A stretch of 64,000 nucleotides of DNA from Oasisia sp. SBJ-2009. Lineage: Eukaryota > Annelida > Polychaeta > Sabellida > Siboglinidae. A model generated the notes under the pieces. It had not been told where the DNA came from, made no database searches, and saw only the letters and a program-made list of their open reading frames with translations. The translations under genes and the position numbers were made by a program. Below, in pieces: positions 45,501 through 57,503 of the stretch (positions are counted from its first letter, which is position 1; each line of letters starts with the position of its first letter). Location of the stretch: positions 46,579,874 through 46,643,873 of the forward strand of contig OZ024862.1 of NCBI GenBank assembly GCA_964017155.1. Direction: 5' to 3'.

Positions 45501-48500
45501 GAATTGTTTTTTAATAATATTTGATATAAATACTATTCTCAGTTAATTTATTTCAAATTCAGTCTGAGGGGCTAAAAAGTGCTGCCACCTCACGGCGTCT
45601 GGGTAATCGCACTGCGGTCGCCATTTTGTTTTTCATTCCAGTGCCGCAAAACGATCTTTTACTTTCTGATCTAATCATGAAAACGACCTCCTACTGCCAC
45701 AAAACCTCTCTAATAACTCATATTACATATACATAATCTAGGTCATAAAATTAAATCATTTAAATTGCTGTGACGAATAATATTTACAAATCAAAATCTT
45801 GCTAAACTAAAGTCGACATCGCCGGCGACTGTTACGCGAAGGCCGTAGCCCGGCGGGCGTAGGCGTGGGCGTAGATTTTCGTGGTGTTACGTCAATATTT
45901 TATCGCGGTGTCGCTAAATCTGGATTCCGGTTTTATTCTAAACTAACCTAGTACTTAGCCTAAGTTTCTAAACTTTAATCATACGCAAGTTTCTGAACTT
46001 TAATCATACACAATATGGATATTACAGTAATCACAGAGTTACGCGTAACCATCGACGGTGGCCATCAGTGGTGGCCATGGCCCATGGCGTTCGCCATGTA
46101 CGGAAACACCGATTAGGCGATGACGATGTGCCATTTATCAAAATCGAAAAAAACCGCGGTACGCAAACTGACGACGGTGCACCGAACCGTGAGCCTTAAA
46201 ACCGCGAATACCGTGAACCGCGATTAATCGTCCCATCCCTAGTTGCAACTATCATAATTCCTGCTCAGCCAACAGTGAAGACTTGTGATATTTCCGCAGA
46301 TGGATGATGACTTCGGAGAGGAAGAAGGAAGCAGTGATGATGAAATGGAGGAAGAAGACGAGGATGCTGATGATAGTGACGACGATGATGATGCTGAAGA
46401 TGATGACAAGGTACAAGACCAATAACAGCATTATGTTTTTTTTTTCATTTGATGCAGTTTTCTCCTCTTACCAGGTGACTTATGCAATCAGGAGCTTATC
46501 GGAAACACTGGTGTTGTAAGAAAGTAACTTACTTTGTAGCAAATCTTTTGAAACGTACAACGTTTCGACCCAACATCTACATGTCTTGGTCACGCACTGG
46601 TGCATGTGTGTCGGCTCAGGATGGATAATTTAGTTGTAGATGGCAGGCAGATGGTAACCCTGGTCTCTGTACATGGTAGGGGCTCTCTGTTTGATGTATA
46701 TAGCCTCGTTCACGTTCTTCTTGTGCCAGTTAGATTCGTGGACACTGAGTGGTCTTCTACTCCTGTGAGTTTGTGTAGGTTTGTGTGTTCTTTGAACCTC
46801 TGGCTGAGTGTCTCTTACTTTCACCAATGTAAGTGTGGCTGCTGTCGTTGTCACACGCCAAAATCTGAGCATATGTTTCATAAGATTTGCTCCAAAGTAA
46901 GTTAATTTCTTACAACATAAACATATCTTGGAACCATTCAATATTGGTGTTGCAGTTTGTGTAAACTTACCAATTCTTGTATGTCTGCATTTCTCGCATC
47001 CATTCCTCACCCTCCACCTATTACCTACCCTCTTATGCATTTTTATATACCCTTTTTAATGCAGTCTTTCCTAGTGCTTGTCCCTGTTTAAGATTTCACT
47101 TGCTGATTTTGTCTCTGAGCTTGGATTCTTGAGATGTGAGTGCTACAGTAGTTCACTATTATTGTTAATCACAATCTGTTCATGCATGTCATTGCTTCAG
47201 TGTTGTCCTTGTATCTATGTAAGTATTTGTTCTAGGAGGCTTTACCCATTGAGAAGGCAGCCAAAAAGTTGCACAAGGAACAGCAAAGAGACAGGTATGT
47301 GCAGCTGTGTGGTCGAGATGGTGTCTTGTCTTGTACAAAAAGAAGTTATGTTTAATTGATCTAATTGACAGCTTGTTGTTGGTGCTGGTTTCATTAGTAT
47401 TGGTATGGTATCAAAAATGCCATCAATCAAGTGTAATTAAGTGTGCACTGACATACAGTATGTTTAAAATGGGAATGAATGTTTATTTGAAATTTGCTTA
47501 TGACCTCAGGTTGTAAATGAGACATTTGTTTTATTATGTTTACCTGGCAATGAAGTAAATTTTCAGCAGGTTTTGGATATATAACTAAAAGTATAAGGGT
47601 GTCTTCATTTTAAATGTTTTTGCTGTAGAAAACTGGCAGCCAAAGAACTGAAGACCAATATAGCGGCGAGTGAAATAATGACCCTACCCAGTGGGCAAGA
47701 GGTCGAAGTTGAAGATATCCTTGTTGCACCTGTATATGGCACGTAGGCTTGTGTAATGGTAATGCATAAACATAATGTTTCTGATATTGCATATCCATAC
47801 TGTATTTTTTTAGTTTTATGGTACATGTTTGATGATAATAAAATAGCACAATTGGCAGTTATTCATAGTAACATTAAACAGCATAACATAGTGACTTAAT
47901 TTTTAAAAAGAAACTGATTCATTGCTAGCCTCGATTACCCTGACTCAGTGAGGTGGCAGCACTTTTCAGCCCCTCAACTCTGCCTGGTAGATTTATGCAC
48001 TGCCTTTGTAACCACCAGGGCGGCCTTACCCCAGAATAGGATAGAAATGCTGATTGGTCGAATTTGAAATAAGAAATTAAATAAGGATACCCTTTTTATC
48101 AGATAATACTGCATTGCAAAAACTATTCATAATTAAACTTGTATTCACATGAAATGAACAGAAATACAAATTTGCAGTTGTTTATGAAGCAGGAATTATG
48201 GCAGGTTTAGCCTACATTACCGAAGGTGGCAGCACCTTGCACGGATGATATTTGAAAGCCGGCAAAGTGACCAGAGGTTTTCTCTGCGAAGTTACACAGC
48301 CAAGCGACAGTAGCTTAAGCGAGACTAAAGATTGCTATAAAGTAGAATGTGGTAAAACTTCTATAGGGAGGTGTTTAAGTGAGACTAAAGATTGCTATAA
48401 AGTAGAATGCGGTAAAACTTCTATAGGGAGGTGTTTAAGTGAGACTAAAGATTGCTATAAAGTAGAATGCAGTAAAACTTCTATAGGGAGGTGTTTAAGT

Positions 48501-51500
48501 GAGACTAAAGATTGCTATAAAGTAAAATGCAGTAACACTTCTATAGGGAGGTGTTTAAGTGAGACTAAAGATTGCTATAAAGTAAAATGGGGTAAAACTT
48601 CTATAGGGAGGTGTTTAAGTGAGACTAAAGATTGCTATAAAGTAAAATGCAGTAACACTTCTATAGGGAGGTGTTTAAGTGAGACTAAAGATTGCTATAA
48701 AGTAAAATGCAGTAACACTTCTATAGGGAGGTGTTTAAGTGAGACTAAAGATTGCTATAAAGTAAAATGCTGTAACACTTCTATAGGGAGGTGTTTAAGT
48801 GAGACTAAAGATTGCTATAAAGTAAAATGCGGTAAAACTTCTATAGGGAGGTGTTTAAGTGAGACTAAAGATTGCTATAAAGTAGAATGCGGTAACACTT
48901 CTATAGGGAGGTGTTTAAGTGAGACTAAAGATTGCTATAAAGTAAAATGCAGTAAAACTTCTATAGGGAGGTGTTTAAGTGAGACTAAAGATTGCTATAA
49001 AGTAAAATGCGGTAAAACTTCTATAGGGAGGTGTTTAAGTGAGACTAAAGATTGCTATAAAGTAGAATGCGGTAACACTTCTATAGGGAGGTGTTTAAGT
49101 GAGACTAAAGATTGCTATAAAGTAAAATGCAGTAAAACTTCTATAGGGAGGTGTTTAAGTGAGACTAAAGATTGCTATAAAGTAGAATGCGGTAACACTT
49201 CTATAGGGAGGTGCTTAAGTGAGACTAAAGATTGCTATAAAGTAGAATGCGGTAACACTTCTATAGGGAGGTGTTTAAGTGAGACTAAAGATTGCTATAA
49301 AGTAGCATGCGGTAACACTTCTATAGGGAGGTGCTTAAGTGAGACTAAAGATTGCTATAAAGTAGAATGCGGTAACACTTCTATAGGGAGGTGTCCATCA
49401 TATCCAAGTGTTTATTATAGGCAAGTGTTCATTATATCCAAGGAGTTGTTGTAGTGTATCAGTGTATCTGGTAGTCAGACTACATACATAAATGACATTC
49501 CAGTGGTGCTGACAACTAATTATTACGATAGTTAAATATTACTGGCATTGTAAACTGTGAGTTTTTCTTGACGTCCGCCACCTTCGCACGCGCCAGACCT
49601 TGTCTTGCTCCAGCAGCGAGTCAAAGACATCCTCACTGTCCTCGGTGACTTCAAGAACCGACGCAAGGACGGCACGTCAGTGACACAACACTTTCTTTAC
49701 TTTATTTGTCTTCTTCCATATACTGGACTGGGCCTTTCCGGGTGTTAAAAGTCCAATCGAAGCTTGTGCGCTTGGGGGAGGGGGGGGGCAGTGAATGCTT
49801 TCTTAAAGCAGTTAATATAAAAAACAAAATTTATATTAACTAATTAAAATTTAAACGTTAATAAAGTTATTCTATGGACCTCTGGTGATTAAAAAAATAA
49901 TTATTATGACATAGCCTTATGAAGAAGAAATCAAAGCAGATGTTAAGGCCCAAAGGCCAGTTCTGAAAACCACTGGGCAAATCCAATTGTCATGCATTTG
50001 TTATATTGTATACAGGGTTAAATTATTTTACTTATCCCTAGGACAAGGGGAAAATTTGTTTACTTGTCTGTACAACAATTCACATGTTCCACAACTAAAT
50101 TTGAAATCCATAGGTAATTAAGAATATTTGCAGTGTAATAGTGTGTGCTAATAACCTTGTCATTGGCAATGCATTCTGTAAAATGTTATGGGAAACAACT
50201 GCTGAGAAGAATAGTGCAGTCCTACACCCTAAGTTATTCTATAAACAACAAGTAGTAACAATTTCACTTGACCAGTGGCAAATCCAGTTGTCATGAATAA
50301 GCAGACAAGTGGAATTTTGAATGCTGATATCGGTGGTGTTTTTTCACGTTGTTTCAAATACTAAGCATTTCCACTTGAGGTCAAGTTTCTGATCATCCAG
50401 CAATGTAAAGTTTTATCATATCATTGGGAATTTGTGAAGTAGTGAGACCGTTTTATGACGTAAAGTTTATTATATCATTAAGAAATTGCGAACCAGTAAA
50501 ATAACTATGTCGCAAGAAGAAGTAAGAACCTAAAGCTCTGAGTCGTGACCAGTCTCTCAATTGTAGGACCAGAAAGCAGTACTTTTCACAGCTGATAAAA
50601 GACCTGTGCCAGTACTACGACTACAATGAGTTTCTGATGGGGAAGTTTCTGGAGGTATTTCCACAGGAGGTGAGGAATTGTGTTTGTAACACATACGAGG
50701 CTGTGCTTATTTCAGATTGCAGGACATTGAACAGTATCAGACTATCACACATACAGCATGCTGGCCATGCATGTCTTTGGCAACAAAACTTCACAAATTG
50801 TTTTCACAATGTGTTGAGTTTCATGAGCAGATAGTTTGTAGACTGATGTTCAAGAATTGGTTGGAGTGAACGGTGTAAAACCATATCTTTGCTAAAAAGT
50901 AAACTACACAAATTTATAATGTGTCAGGGCTGCCAACTTGTGCAGTAGAAAATAAAGTCTTGATACTTATTTATGTGCATTTTGTTTGAAAACTTTAAAT
51001 TAGTAGTAATGGTGCTACTTTCAGCGAACAACACAGTCAACTAATAGAATATTTAGTGGTAGCCAGTTAGATTTCAAGGGTCACAACAAGGGTGGCTAAT
51101 TTGTGCGAGGGACTATAGTGTACCGGGTACTTATATTTCCTCCTGAGCTGTGTGGTTTGGTTCAGATCGTGGAGTTCCTGGAGGCAAATGAAGTGCAACG
51201 GCCAGTGACAATCCGAACAAACACCCTGAAGACTCGCAGACGAGATCTTGCCCAGGTCTGTCTCGTAGAACCTGTGTCTCGTTAATGATTAAACACGGTC
51301 TTAATAAACGTTAAAGAATGAGCTGTTTTTTCCTAATAATATTATTTTATAGATTTCTCCTAATTTGGATCTACTTTCTTGTCTGTGATTTTTGCGTAAG
51401 TTTTTCTGCTCGTAGTTTGAGTGACATGTTTGATTTGTTGATCCATTGATGTGCTGTGTGCTTTGGATAAAAAAAAAACATCTAAGGAGGATATATATGA

Positions 51501-54500
51501 AATAGACTGTTGGTGGCTTTTAGATTAAATTAGACAACAAGAAATAAATTCACGAAATTTGCTTCAAAGTAGATTAACCTCTTGCTGTCTAATCTAAGAA
51601 AGAGCATTGTAACAATGAAACCTGCCAAAATCTCTCAACGATGACAAACTCCCTAAGTGTCATCCTAAGTGCATCCTGTTATTCACACACCCATGTTGGA
51701 GGTGTCATCCTGTATATCTTGCTGTGAGTGTATTTGTTTGCGAACAATTGTTTTCTTAATTCAGACTCTAATCAACCGTGGTGTAAACCTTGACCCAATC
51801 GGGAAATGGTCAAAGGTCGGGCTGGTCATCTACGACTCTCAAGTTCCTGTTGGTATGTTATGTGTTGCGGTTTGTGTCACAATAAATTAATGCTTACTCA
51901 TAAACTTTACACGAACACATTTTATTTATAAGTATTATATTTCATGTAAGAAACATGTAGTCAGAATATAATTAACTACTTTGTTCTGTAATTTTGTTTT
52001 TGCCAAAGTTTAGGTGCATAGATTAATCGCAAACGACTACACTGTTTGAAGACTATTGTGTACATACAGTTTATTTGAAAACAACAGTTAAATTGCAAAA
52101 TTGTCAGATTTGAAGACTATTATGTACATACAGTGTATTTCAAAACAACAGTTGTAACAAATAAATTGCAAAATTGTCAGATGATACATCAGAGGGTGAT
52201 GTGGTGTTGTGTGGTTTTAGGAGCAACGCCAGAGTATCTGGCTGGCCACTACATGCTCCAGGGCGGCTCCAGCCTGCTCCCTGTCATTGCCTTGGCTCCG
52301 CAGGAGAACGAGCGTATCCTCGACATGGCAGCGGCACCCGGCGGCAAGTCCACATATATTGGTAAGTGCTGCCCTTTCCTGTGTGCCACCGACACTCTGC
52401 TCTCCGTTAGGGTGTGATAACGCCACAATACAGGTGAATTATTTGTTATGCTGATTCTATGATACTGCCAGATTAAAATAGCTTTTTGTGTTTACTTTGA
52501 ATAAGGGTCACATTTATGCCTAACAATTAATTATATTGCTGTTGACCATGTGACATCTGGGGCCAATTTCTCTGATCTTCTCTTGTGCTCGATTTTGTTC
52601 TTAGTCTTTGTTTTTATCTTAACTCCAGGACATGCCACATGAACATTTTCACTGGTGTATCGTGGAAATAGTGACCTCGCTATTCAGTGATACAATGGTG
52701 GCTTTTGGATATAATTTAAATTTCACAGCGGATTCTGGCTAATGGTGGATTTTTCTTATGTGCACTTTGTGTTAGTGAAATGGTCTTGTTTTTAACAGCC
52801 CAGTTGATGCGGAATACGGGCACACTGTTTGCCAATGACGCCAACTCCGAGCGTGCCAAGGCCATTGTGGGCAACCTCCATCGTCTTGGTGTCACCAACT
52901 GCATTGTCAGCTGCATGGATGGCCGAATTATGCCCAAGGTAAGTTATTAACCCTGCGACCGGCCAGTGAAAATCCTCTGTTGCATACTGTTACAATAAAA
53001 ATCATAACTCTGCAAATACTTATCATAAGAATATAAATGAGGCATCATTTTACTGCCAAATGAACTCTTTATCATAATAAAATTATACTATCTCTGTTAT
53101 GTCAGATAATCATGGTGATATTTTTCGCTGAAGGTCATCCAAAAAATACGAAAAAACAAACGCACTATCCTGCTCCCAAATAATTACTGAATGGACAAAT
53201 TTCCTACTTCCTGTGAGACAAATGTAGCGATACGGTTTAGCTGCCAAATAAAAAAAATTAATCAAAACCGTTGAGAACTTTTATTTTTATGATTTTTTTC
53301 AACATCGAGGTACGCCATTTTAGGCCACCCGATGGCCGACATATGCCCAAGGTAAATTAATAATAATAACAACTTCTTTGTAAAAAGACATATTGGTAAT
53401 ATAAATATTCTGCTAATAGTACGTGAAATTTGCCAAACTAAAGCTGATGTGCACTGTTGTTTATTTGTAAGTTGTTCATTTGTAAAAACTAAGAAACTTG
53501 TCCCAATTTCTTTATAACAAGAATCGTCTGTATTTCTTATACACTGTACAGTATTTTAAAATATTTATAAATGGTTCCGATGTTTGCCACTAGGTACACC
53601 ACAGCTTCGACCGGGTGTTGCTGGACGCTCCATGCAGTGGTACAGGTGTCATTTCTAAGGACCCCACCGTCAAGACAAACAAGGTAGTTTATTTGTCTGA
53701 GCATATGTCTCCATCCATTTAGCATCTTAATTAAGAGTTGAATCCGTCTTACACACGTACCCAAATGCATTGTTTTATCAGAGTTGATAAGATGAGAGGA
53801 TACGTTTGAATTTAGGAAAATGTCAGATGTTACATTTACTGAAGCCTTTCACTGTATACTAATGTTCTAACTTTGGTGCATCGTATGTCCATTGTAAGTT
53901 CATCGTAGGGCACAGTGGCTTAATGGGTAGAGTTTCAGACTTGCGACTAAGAGAACCTGGGTTCGAATCCTGTGCTGCTGTGTCAAACCTCGGGAAACTT
54001 TTTCACTCTGCATTGCTCTAATTTACTCAATTATATGAATGAGTATCTGGCTATAAACAGTGGTACACATTTGTGCGAGCAGCCTTCACACATAAATTAA
54101 AGCATGGCTGGATGCTTCCCAGAGTAGAGATGGTGTGTGACTGAACAGGTCTGCCAGGGAAGTAATGTGTTGAACGCTTTGAGCAGTTCTAAGGACTGGA
54201 TACTGCACAAAATACGAACTTACCTGTAACTTTATTGAAAGTGCATCTCGTCCCATGGTCTGCTTAACTCTCACTTTATTGGTATGCTTCCTTGACCCAA
54301 TGCCCACTGATATCCCAATTGGCAATGTATTAAAATTAGCACTGATGCCCCAAAACTGACTTGGGTATAGTCATACAGAATGAACTGTGGATAAATCTGT
54401 TGGTGTACATGCAACACATGGCCAGAGCCGACATGCAGTGACCATGACCAGCATGCATTGGGGTACATGTTTCAGGACCAGAAGGACATCCTGCGGTGCT

Positions 54501-56258
54501 CACATCTACAGAAGGAGTTGATTCTGGCGGCCATTGACAGCTGCAATGCCAAGTCAATGTCTGGAGGCTATGTCGTCTACTCTACCTGCTCTGTCCTGGT
54601 GAGTCAGACGCCTGCTATGTCCTAGTAGAATGGCTTAGTAGTCACTTACATCATGTGTTGTTCTTGCTGGTAGAGCTGTTTAGTCACATCAAGTGTTATA
54701 CATTGACGAGAAAGAGTTGAGTCACTGACACCGTGTTGTTGCAGGTCGAGGAGAATGAGTGGGTGATAGACTACGCCCTCAAGAAACGCAATGTGAAACT
54801 GGTTCCCACAGGACTCGACTTTGGGCAAGACGGCTTCATCCAGTGAGTTTTGTTTTATGTGCTATATTTTGTAAACTTGTGACACCGTTGTATAAGTTTG
54901 GTATAACTTAAGCGTAGGCTCTCACGAACCTGGTTTTGTTTTATCACGTTGTGAATCAGGCTTGTTTGGGTAATTACTAATTAGTTCAGTCAGTGCAAAC
55001 AGTTATTTTATAAAAAGCAATGTTTCACAATTATTTGATTATCAGACGGGATAAGGTGGAGGGATTTGTAAGAATATAAATAACCCCATGCCACAGTGTC
55101 TACACCCACCTTTGCCATTTGTTGCCACATTTAGACCCTTTCTGGTAGCACACCTATGACAGATTATTCAGCTTCACCTGAGTGACTTACTACACCTGTT
55201 CTCTCTCGCAGCATGAAGGAGCATCACTTCCACCCGAGTCTGAAGCTGACGCGACGTTTCTACCCCCACACACATAACCTTGATGGATTCTTTGTTGCCA
55301 AGCTCAAGAAACTGTCAAACAAAATTCCGACTGTCACTACCCCTGATGCAGGTAAGTTGTGTCTCCACAAAACTCATACAAGATTGATGAAGCATACTTG
55401 ACACATTTAAGAAAAAGTAATATTTGCTATGCGTGACTTGAGTAGAACGTTATTTTGACTACTTTTGACTACCATCACCAAATATTTGTAATGTTGTAAG
55501 AAGAGCAGGTTTTGAGGAATGATGTAAAGGAACACAATCTTTCAGTCGTAAAGTTCTGTTTGTTGTTGTCAGTGTGTTCAGGACTGGTGGATATGGGATT
55601 ATCTGCCTTTGATTGAATCACCGTCTTCTCTATTCACTCATGTTCCTCCTGCTATCTGCCCTTTCATTATTTTCTCGTCAGAGTCACCTACCTTCAGACT
55701 CACCTGTCACTCAACTCATTTACCTCGTCTGTATACACTTAACTGCTCAAACACATTTCTTATGGTATTTGTCAATTATTTTAACCCACAGAGGTCATTA
55801 AGTCCAGCTCACTGGCATCAGATGTATTCTTCCACTAAGTTGTTTCCCTCCCAGATTAATTCACCCAGAGTTTGTTCACTGTCAGCCCTTTGACCACCCT
55901 CTGTTTTTTTATTCCCCTCGCCCTCTACTTAGTCTTGATGACAGGAAATTTAAGTGAAGAAACATCCCAAATAAAGATGCCACTACTGTCATCTTTATTT
56001 GGGATGTTTCTTCACTTAAATTTCCTGTCTTGGAGTTAGTTCTGGTTCTCTGGCCACTCACAGTCCCACATAGCTTATCTGTTGCTACTACAAAACTGTT
56101 CCCATTTTCATCCCAATTGCTCCCGTGTTGTTGCAGCAGGAGATGGGGAAGAGGAGACGAACAAAGGGAAGAAGAAGAGGAAGCAGGAAAAAGGTGGTCC
56201 AGCGGACAAGAAGCAGAAGATGGAGACAGGATCTGATGACCAGTCAACATCTGGTGAC

Positions 56259-56348
<90 letters not shown>

Positions 56349-57224
56349 GATGACGAAGAGTCAATGGAAGAAAGTGAAAGTGATGAACCGGTAGTTGACA
56401 TCAAGACGAAACAGAAACCAAAGACGAATCAGAAACCACAGAAGTCTAGTGGGAAGTCGTTGAAACTTAAAAGCAATAGTAAAGCTGAGAAGAGGTCCGG
56501 TGTGGCAAGTTTGAAAGGAACACCAACGTCGGCCACAAAAAAAATTGCCAAAACCCCGGGTAGTGCAAAGAATGCAAAGAAACTGTCCGAGAAAAAGATA
56601 GACGAATCACTGACCACATTGAAGGCCGCAACACCGACAGTGATGAAGAAGACTCCGGTATCAGGAAACAAAAAGAGGAAATCACAAGGCACTGTTTCAC
56701 TCGATGAGTCGGAACCATCCAAGAGAAAGAAATCTCTGCCAGTCGCTATGACTCCATCGCAGCAGACAAAGAAGAAACTACTTGACAAGTCACAGAGTGA
56801 AAGTCGACTAGATTCGACTAAAAAGAAACGAAAATCTGTTAACAATTCACAAAGTTCTACATCTCCAGCTGTTGTCTCCAACACAATCAAGACTCCCATG
56901 ACGTCTAATGGGACGCCGCAGCCTTCTGCCAAGATGTCAAATAAGAAAAGGAAGTCACTCGGCAAATCAGTGAATGTTACTCCATCAGCCACCTCCGGAT
57001 CAGCCAAGAAGCCTGCCACGAAGTCGCCTAGTGCAACAGAGCTTGGTACGAGTGGCAAGTCACTGAAGCTGAACACATCGCTGAACAAATCACCTGCTAG
57101 TACTCCCGCAAATGAAAAAAAGAAACCAGCAAATAAGTCGTTCAGTGGCGTTCTGTCAAGTTCCAAAAGCTTGTCTGCAAAGAAGAGGAAGAAATCATTG
57201 AACAAGTCCGTCAGTTCGACATGA
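41421..57224 (+). CDS. NOP2: NOP2/NSUN1 28S rRNA (cytosine-C5)-methyltransferase, nucleolar protein P120
   Basis: Eighteen exons: 41421-41556, 43421-43469, 43937-44046, 44456-44589, 46300-46410, 47236-47294, 47629-47714, 49582-49675, 50567-50669, 51166 (or 51165)-51255, 51765-51852, 52221-52361, 52799-52938, 53594-53683, 54476-54598, 54745-54842, 55212-55351 and 56140-57224, for about 958 aa. Seventeen-exon continuity is by phase and by similarity to NOP2. The N-terminus [17 protein letters not shown] and acidic exons 4-5 match the nucleolar N-domain. Exons 9-11 carry the pre-SUN block ([32 protein letters not shown]). Catalytic motifs are [11 protein letters not shown] (SAM binding), [15 protein letters not shown] (motif IV Cys) and [13 protein letters not shown] (motif VI Cys). 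[20 protein letters not shown] ends the fold. The last exon encodes 30 Asp in a row, then a long Lys/Ser-rich tail. It methylates 25S/28S rRNA in the nucleolus and is needed for 60S assembly. Exon 7/8 are joined across an AT-AC intron. Two in-frame acceptors are possible at exon 2 (43421 or 43427) and at exon 18 (56137 or 56140). Confidence 0.95.
45178..45300. repeat. Nested transposon-like segment inside the hAT element
   Basis: It starts CAGTGGAACCCCTCATTTAA and contains an inverted partner (CTCTCATGAGGGGTTTG). This pattern resembles the ends of other cut-and-paste elements. Class not determined. Confidence 0.45.
45560..45620 (-). repeat. Dispersed 'GGTGGCAGCAC' family, partial copy C
   Basis: Reverse-complement match to the 5' end of copies A and B (GCGATTACCCAGAC, GTGAGGTGGCAGCACTTTTT, AGCCCCTCAGACT), lying within the hAT element. 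Confidence 0.65.
47927..48315 (+). repeat. Dispersed 'GGTGGCAGCAC' family, copy B
   Basis: Colinear with copy A (10251-10665), with the same internal direct repeat of GGTGGCAGCAC and the same 3' segment AAGTTACACAGCCAAGC. It runs straight into the 60-bp tandem array. Confidence 0.82.
48316..49395 (+). repeat. 60-bp satellite, 18 exact-length units, inside the AT-AC intron
   Basis: Eighteen consecutive units of exactly 60 bp with no indel (core GAGACTAAAGATTGCTATAA, then ACTTCTATAGGGAGGTG). They differ at only a few positions (GAATGC/AAATGC, GGTAAA/AGTAAC). Because 60 is a multiple of 3 and the unit lacks a stop in one frame, this makes a 400-codon open frame without an ATG at its start. It is intronic and not a gene. 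Confidence 0.97.
53905..54222 (+). mobile_element. tRNA-derived SINE, copy 3
   Basis: Same structure as 26674-27005 with B box GGTTCGAATCC, ATGCTTCCCAGAG, ACAGGTCTGCCAGGGAAGTA and a GGACTGGATACTGC tail. It is in NOP2 intron 14. Confidence 0.9.
55940..56029. repeat. Perfect 40-bp inverted repeat (hairpin) in the last NOP2 intron
   Basis: Arms 55940-55979 and 55990-56029 are exact reverse complements (left arm starts GACAGGAAATTTAAGTGAAG) separated by a 10-nt loop. It lies about 110 nt upstream of the exon 18 acceptor. Confidence 0.95.
56256..56345 (+). repeat. GAT microsatellite encoding 30 consecutive aspartates in NOP2
   Basis: One GAC followed by 29 GAT codons inside exon 18. Both flanks are also acidic ([14 protein letters not shown]). 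Confidence 0.95.
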
Positions 57225-57497
57225 TCCAGTTGTGCAACTGTGTATTCGTGCACCTGTTCAGTGTCACAAGGCAGCTTGGGAAAGCAGAAGCAGCTTGGGG
57301 AAAAAGAAGGACCAAACATGAACAGTCTCATTAGACGTGTATGACAGGACAAGGATCCAGGCATTGTTACAATGATGTTAGGAGTATCTGGTTGACTAGC
57401 GACCTGTTCTTGTAATATATTTGTGGAAGAACAATGGTGGAGGATTCATTATATCTGCAGGCATGTTCAAGAGAAGCATTTGCATTTGGAAGATATA

Positions 57498-57503
57498 AAT
57501 AAA
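57498..57503 (+). terminator. Polyadenylation signal of NOP2
   Basis: AATAAA 274 bp after the NOP2 stop codon, followed by T-rich sequence. A second AATAAA lies near 58134. Confidence 0.6.

Larger units (their letters stand above)
45042..46241. mobile_element. Non-autonomous hAT transposon (1,200 bp) with 8-bp target duplication
   Basis: The ends are TAGGGATGGGACGAT and its reverse complement ATCGTCCCATCCCTA. They are flanked by identical 8-bp copies of GTTGCAAC (45034-45041 and 46242-46249), exactly the hAT signature. Sub-terminal sequence is also inverted (CGGTTCG-type words at both ends). No transposase is present. It sits in NOP2 intron 4 and contains nested repeat pieces. Confidence 0.92.
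47715..49581 (+). other. U12-type AT-AC intron of NOP2
   Basis: The donor is ATATCCTT (47715-47722), the exact U12 consensus. A branch site TTTCTTGAC (49564-49572) matches TTCCTTRAY, with the branch A at 49571. The intron ends in AC at 49580-49581, 10 nt after that A. These borders are the only ones that keep the reading frame: exon 7 ends GAA G and exon 8 starts CT TCG CAC, giving ...[19 protein letters not shown]. No GT-AG pair gives the correct phase. Human NOP2 (P120) has a well-known AT-AC intron in the region before the same conserved block. Confidence 0.93.

Noticed and set aside
47714..47756. GT donors (GTATAT, GTAGGC) after NOP2 exon 7
   Set aside because: None gives the phase needed to enter the conserved exon 8 frame, and the frame into exon 8 crosses a stop if extended back to any nearby AG other than one with an unmatched phase. 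The AT-AC pair fits donor, branch site, acceptor and phase at once.
48252..49454. 400-codon plus-strand open frame with a 20-residue repeat rich in Cys
   Set aside because: It is the translation of the 60-bp satellite inside the NOP2 AT-AC intron. It begins without an ATG, and the openness follows from one stop-free unit copied 18 times.
56429..57364. 311-codon minus-strand open frame rich in Phe, Leu and Asp
   Set aside because: Shadow of the Lys/Ser-rich NOP2 exon 18. The plus strand has clear family continuity and splice signals.
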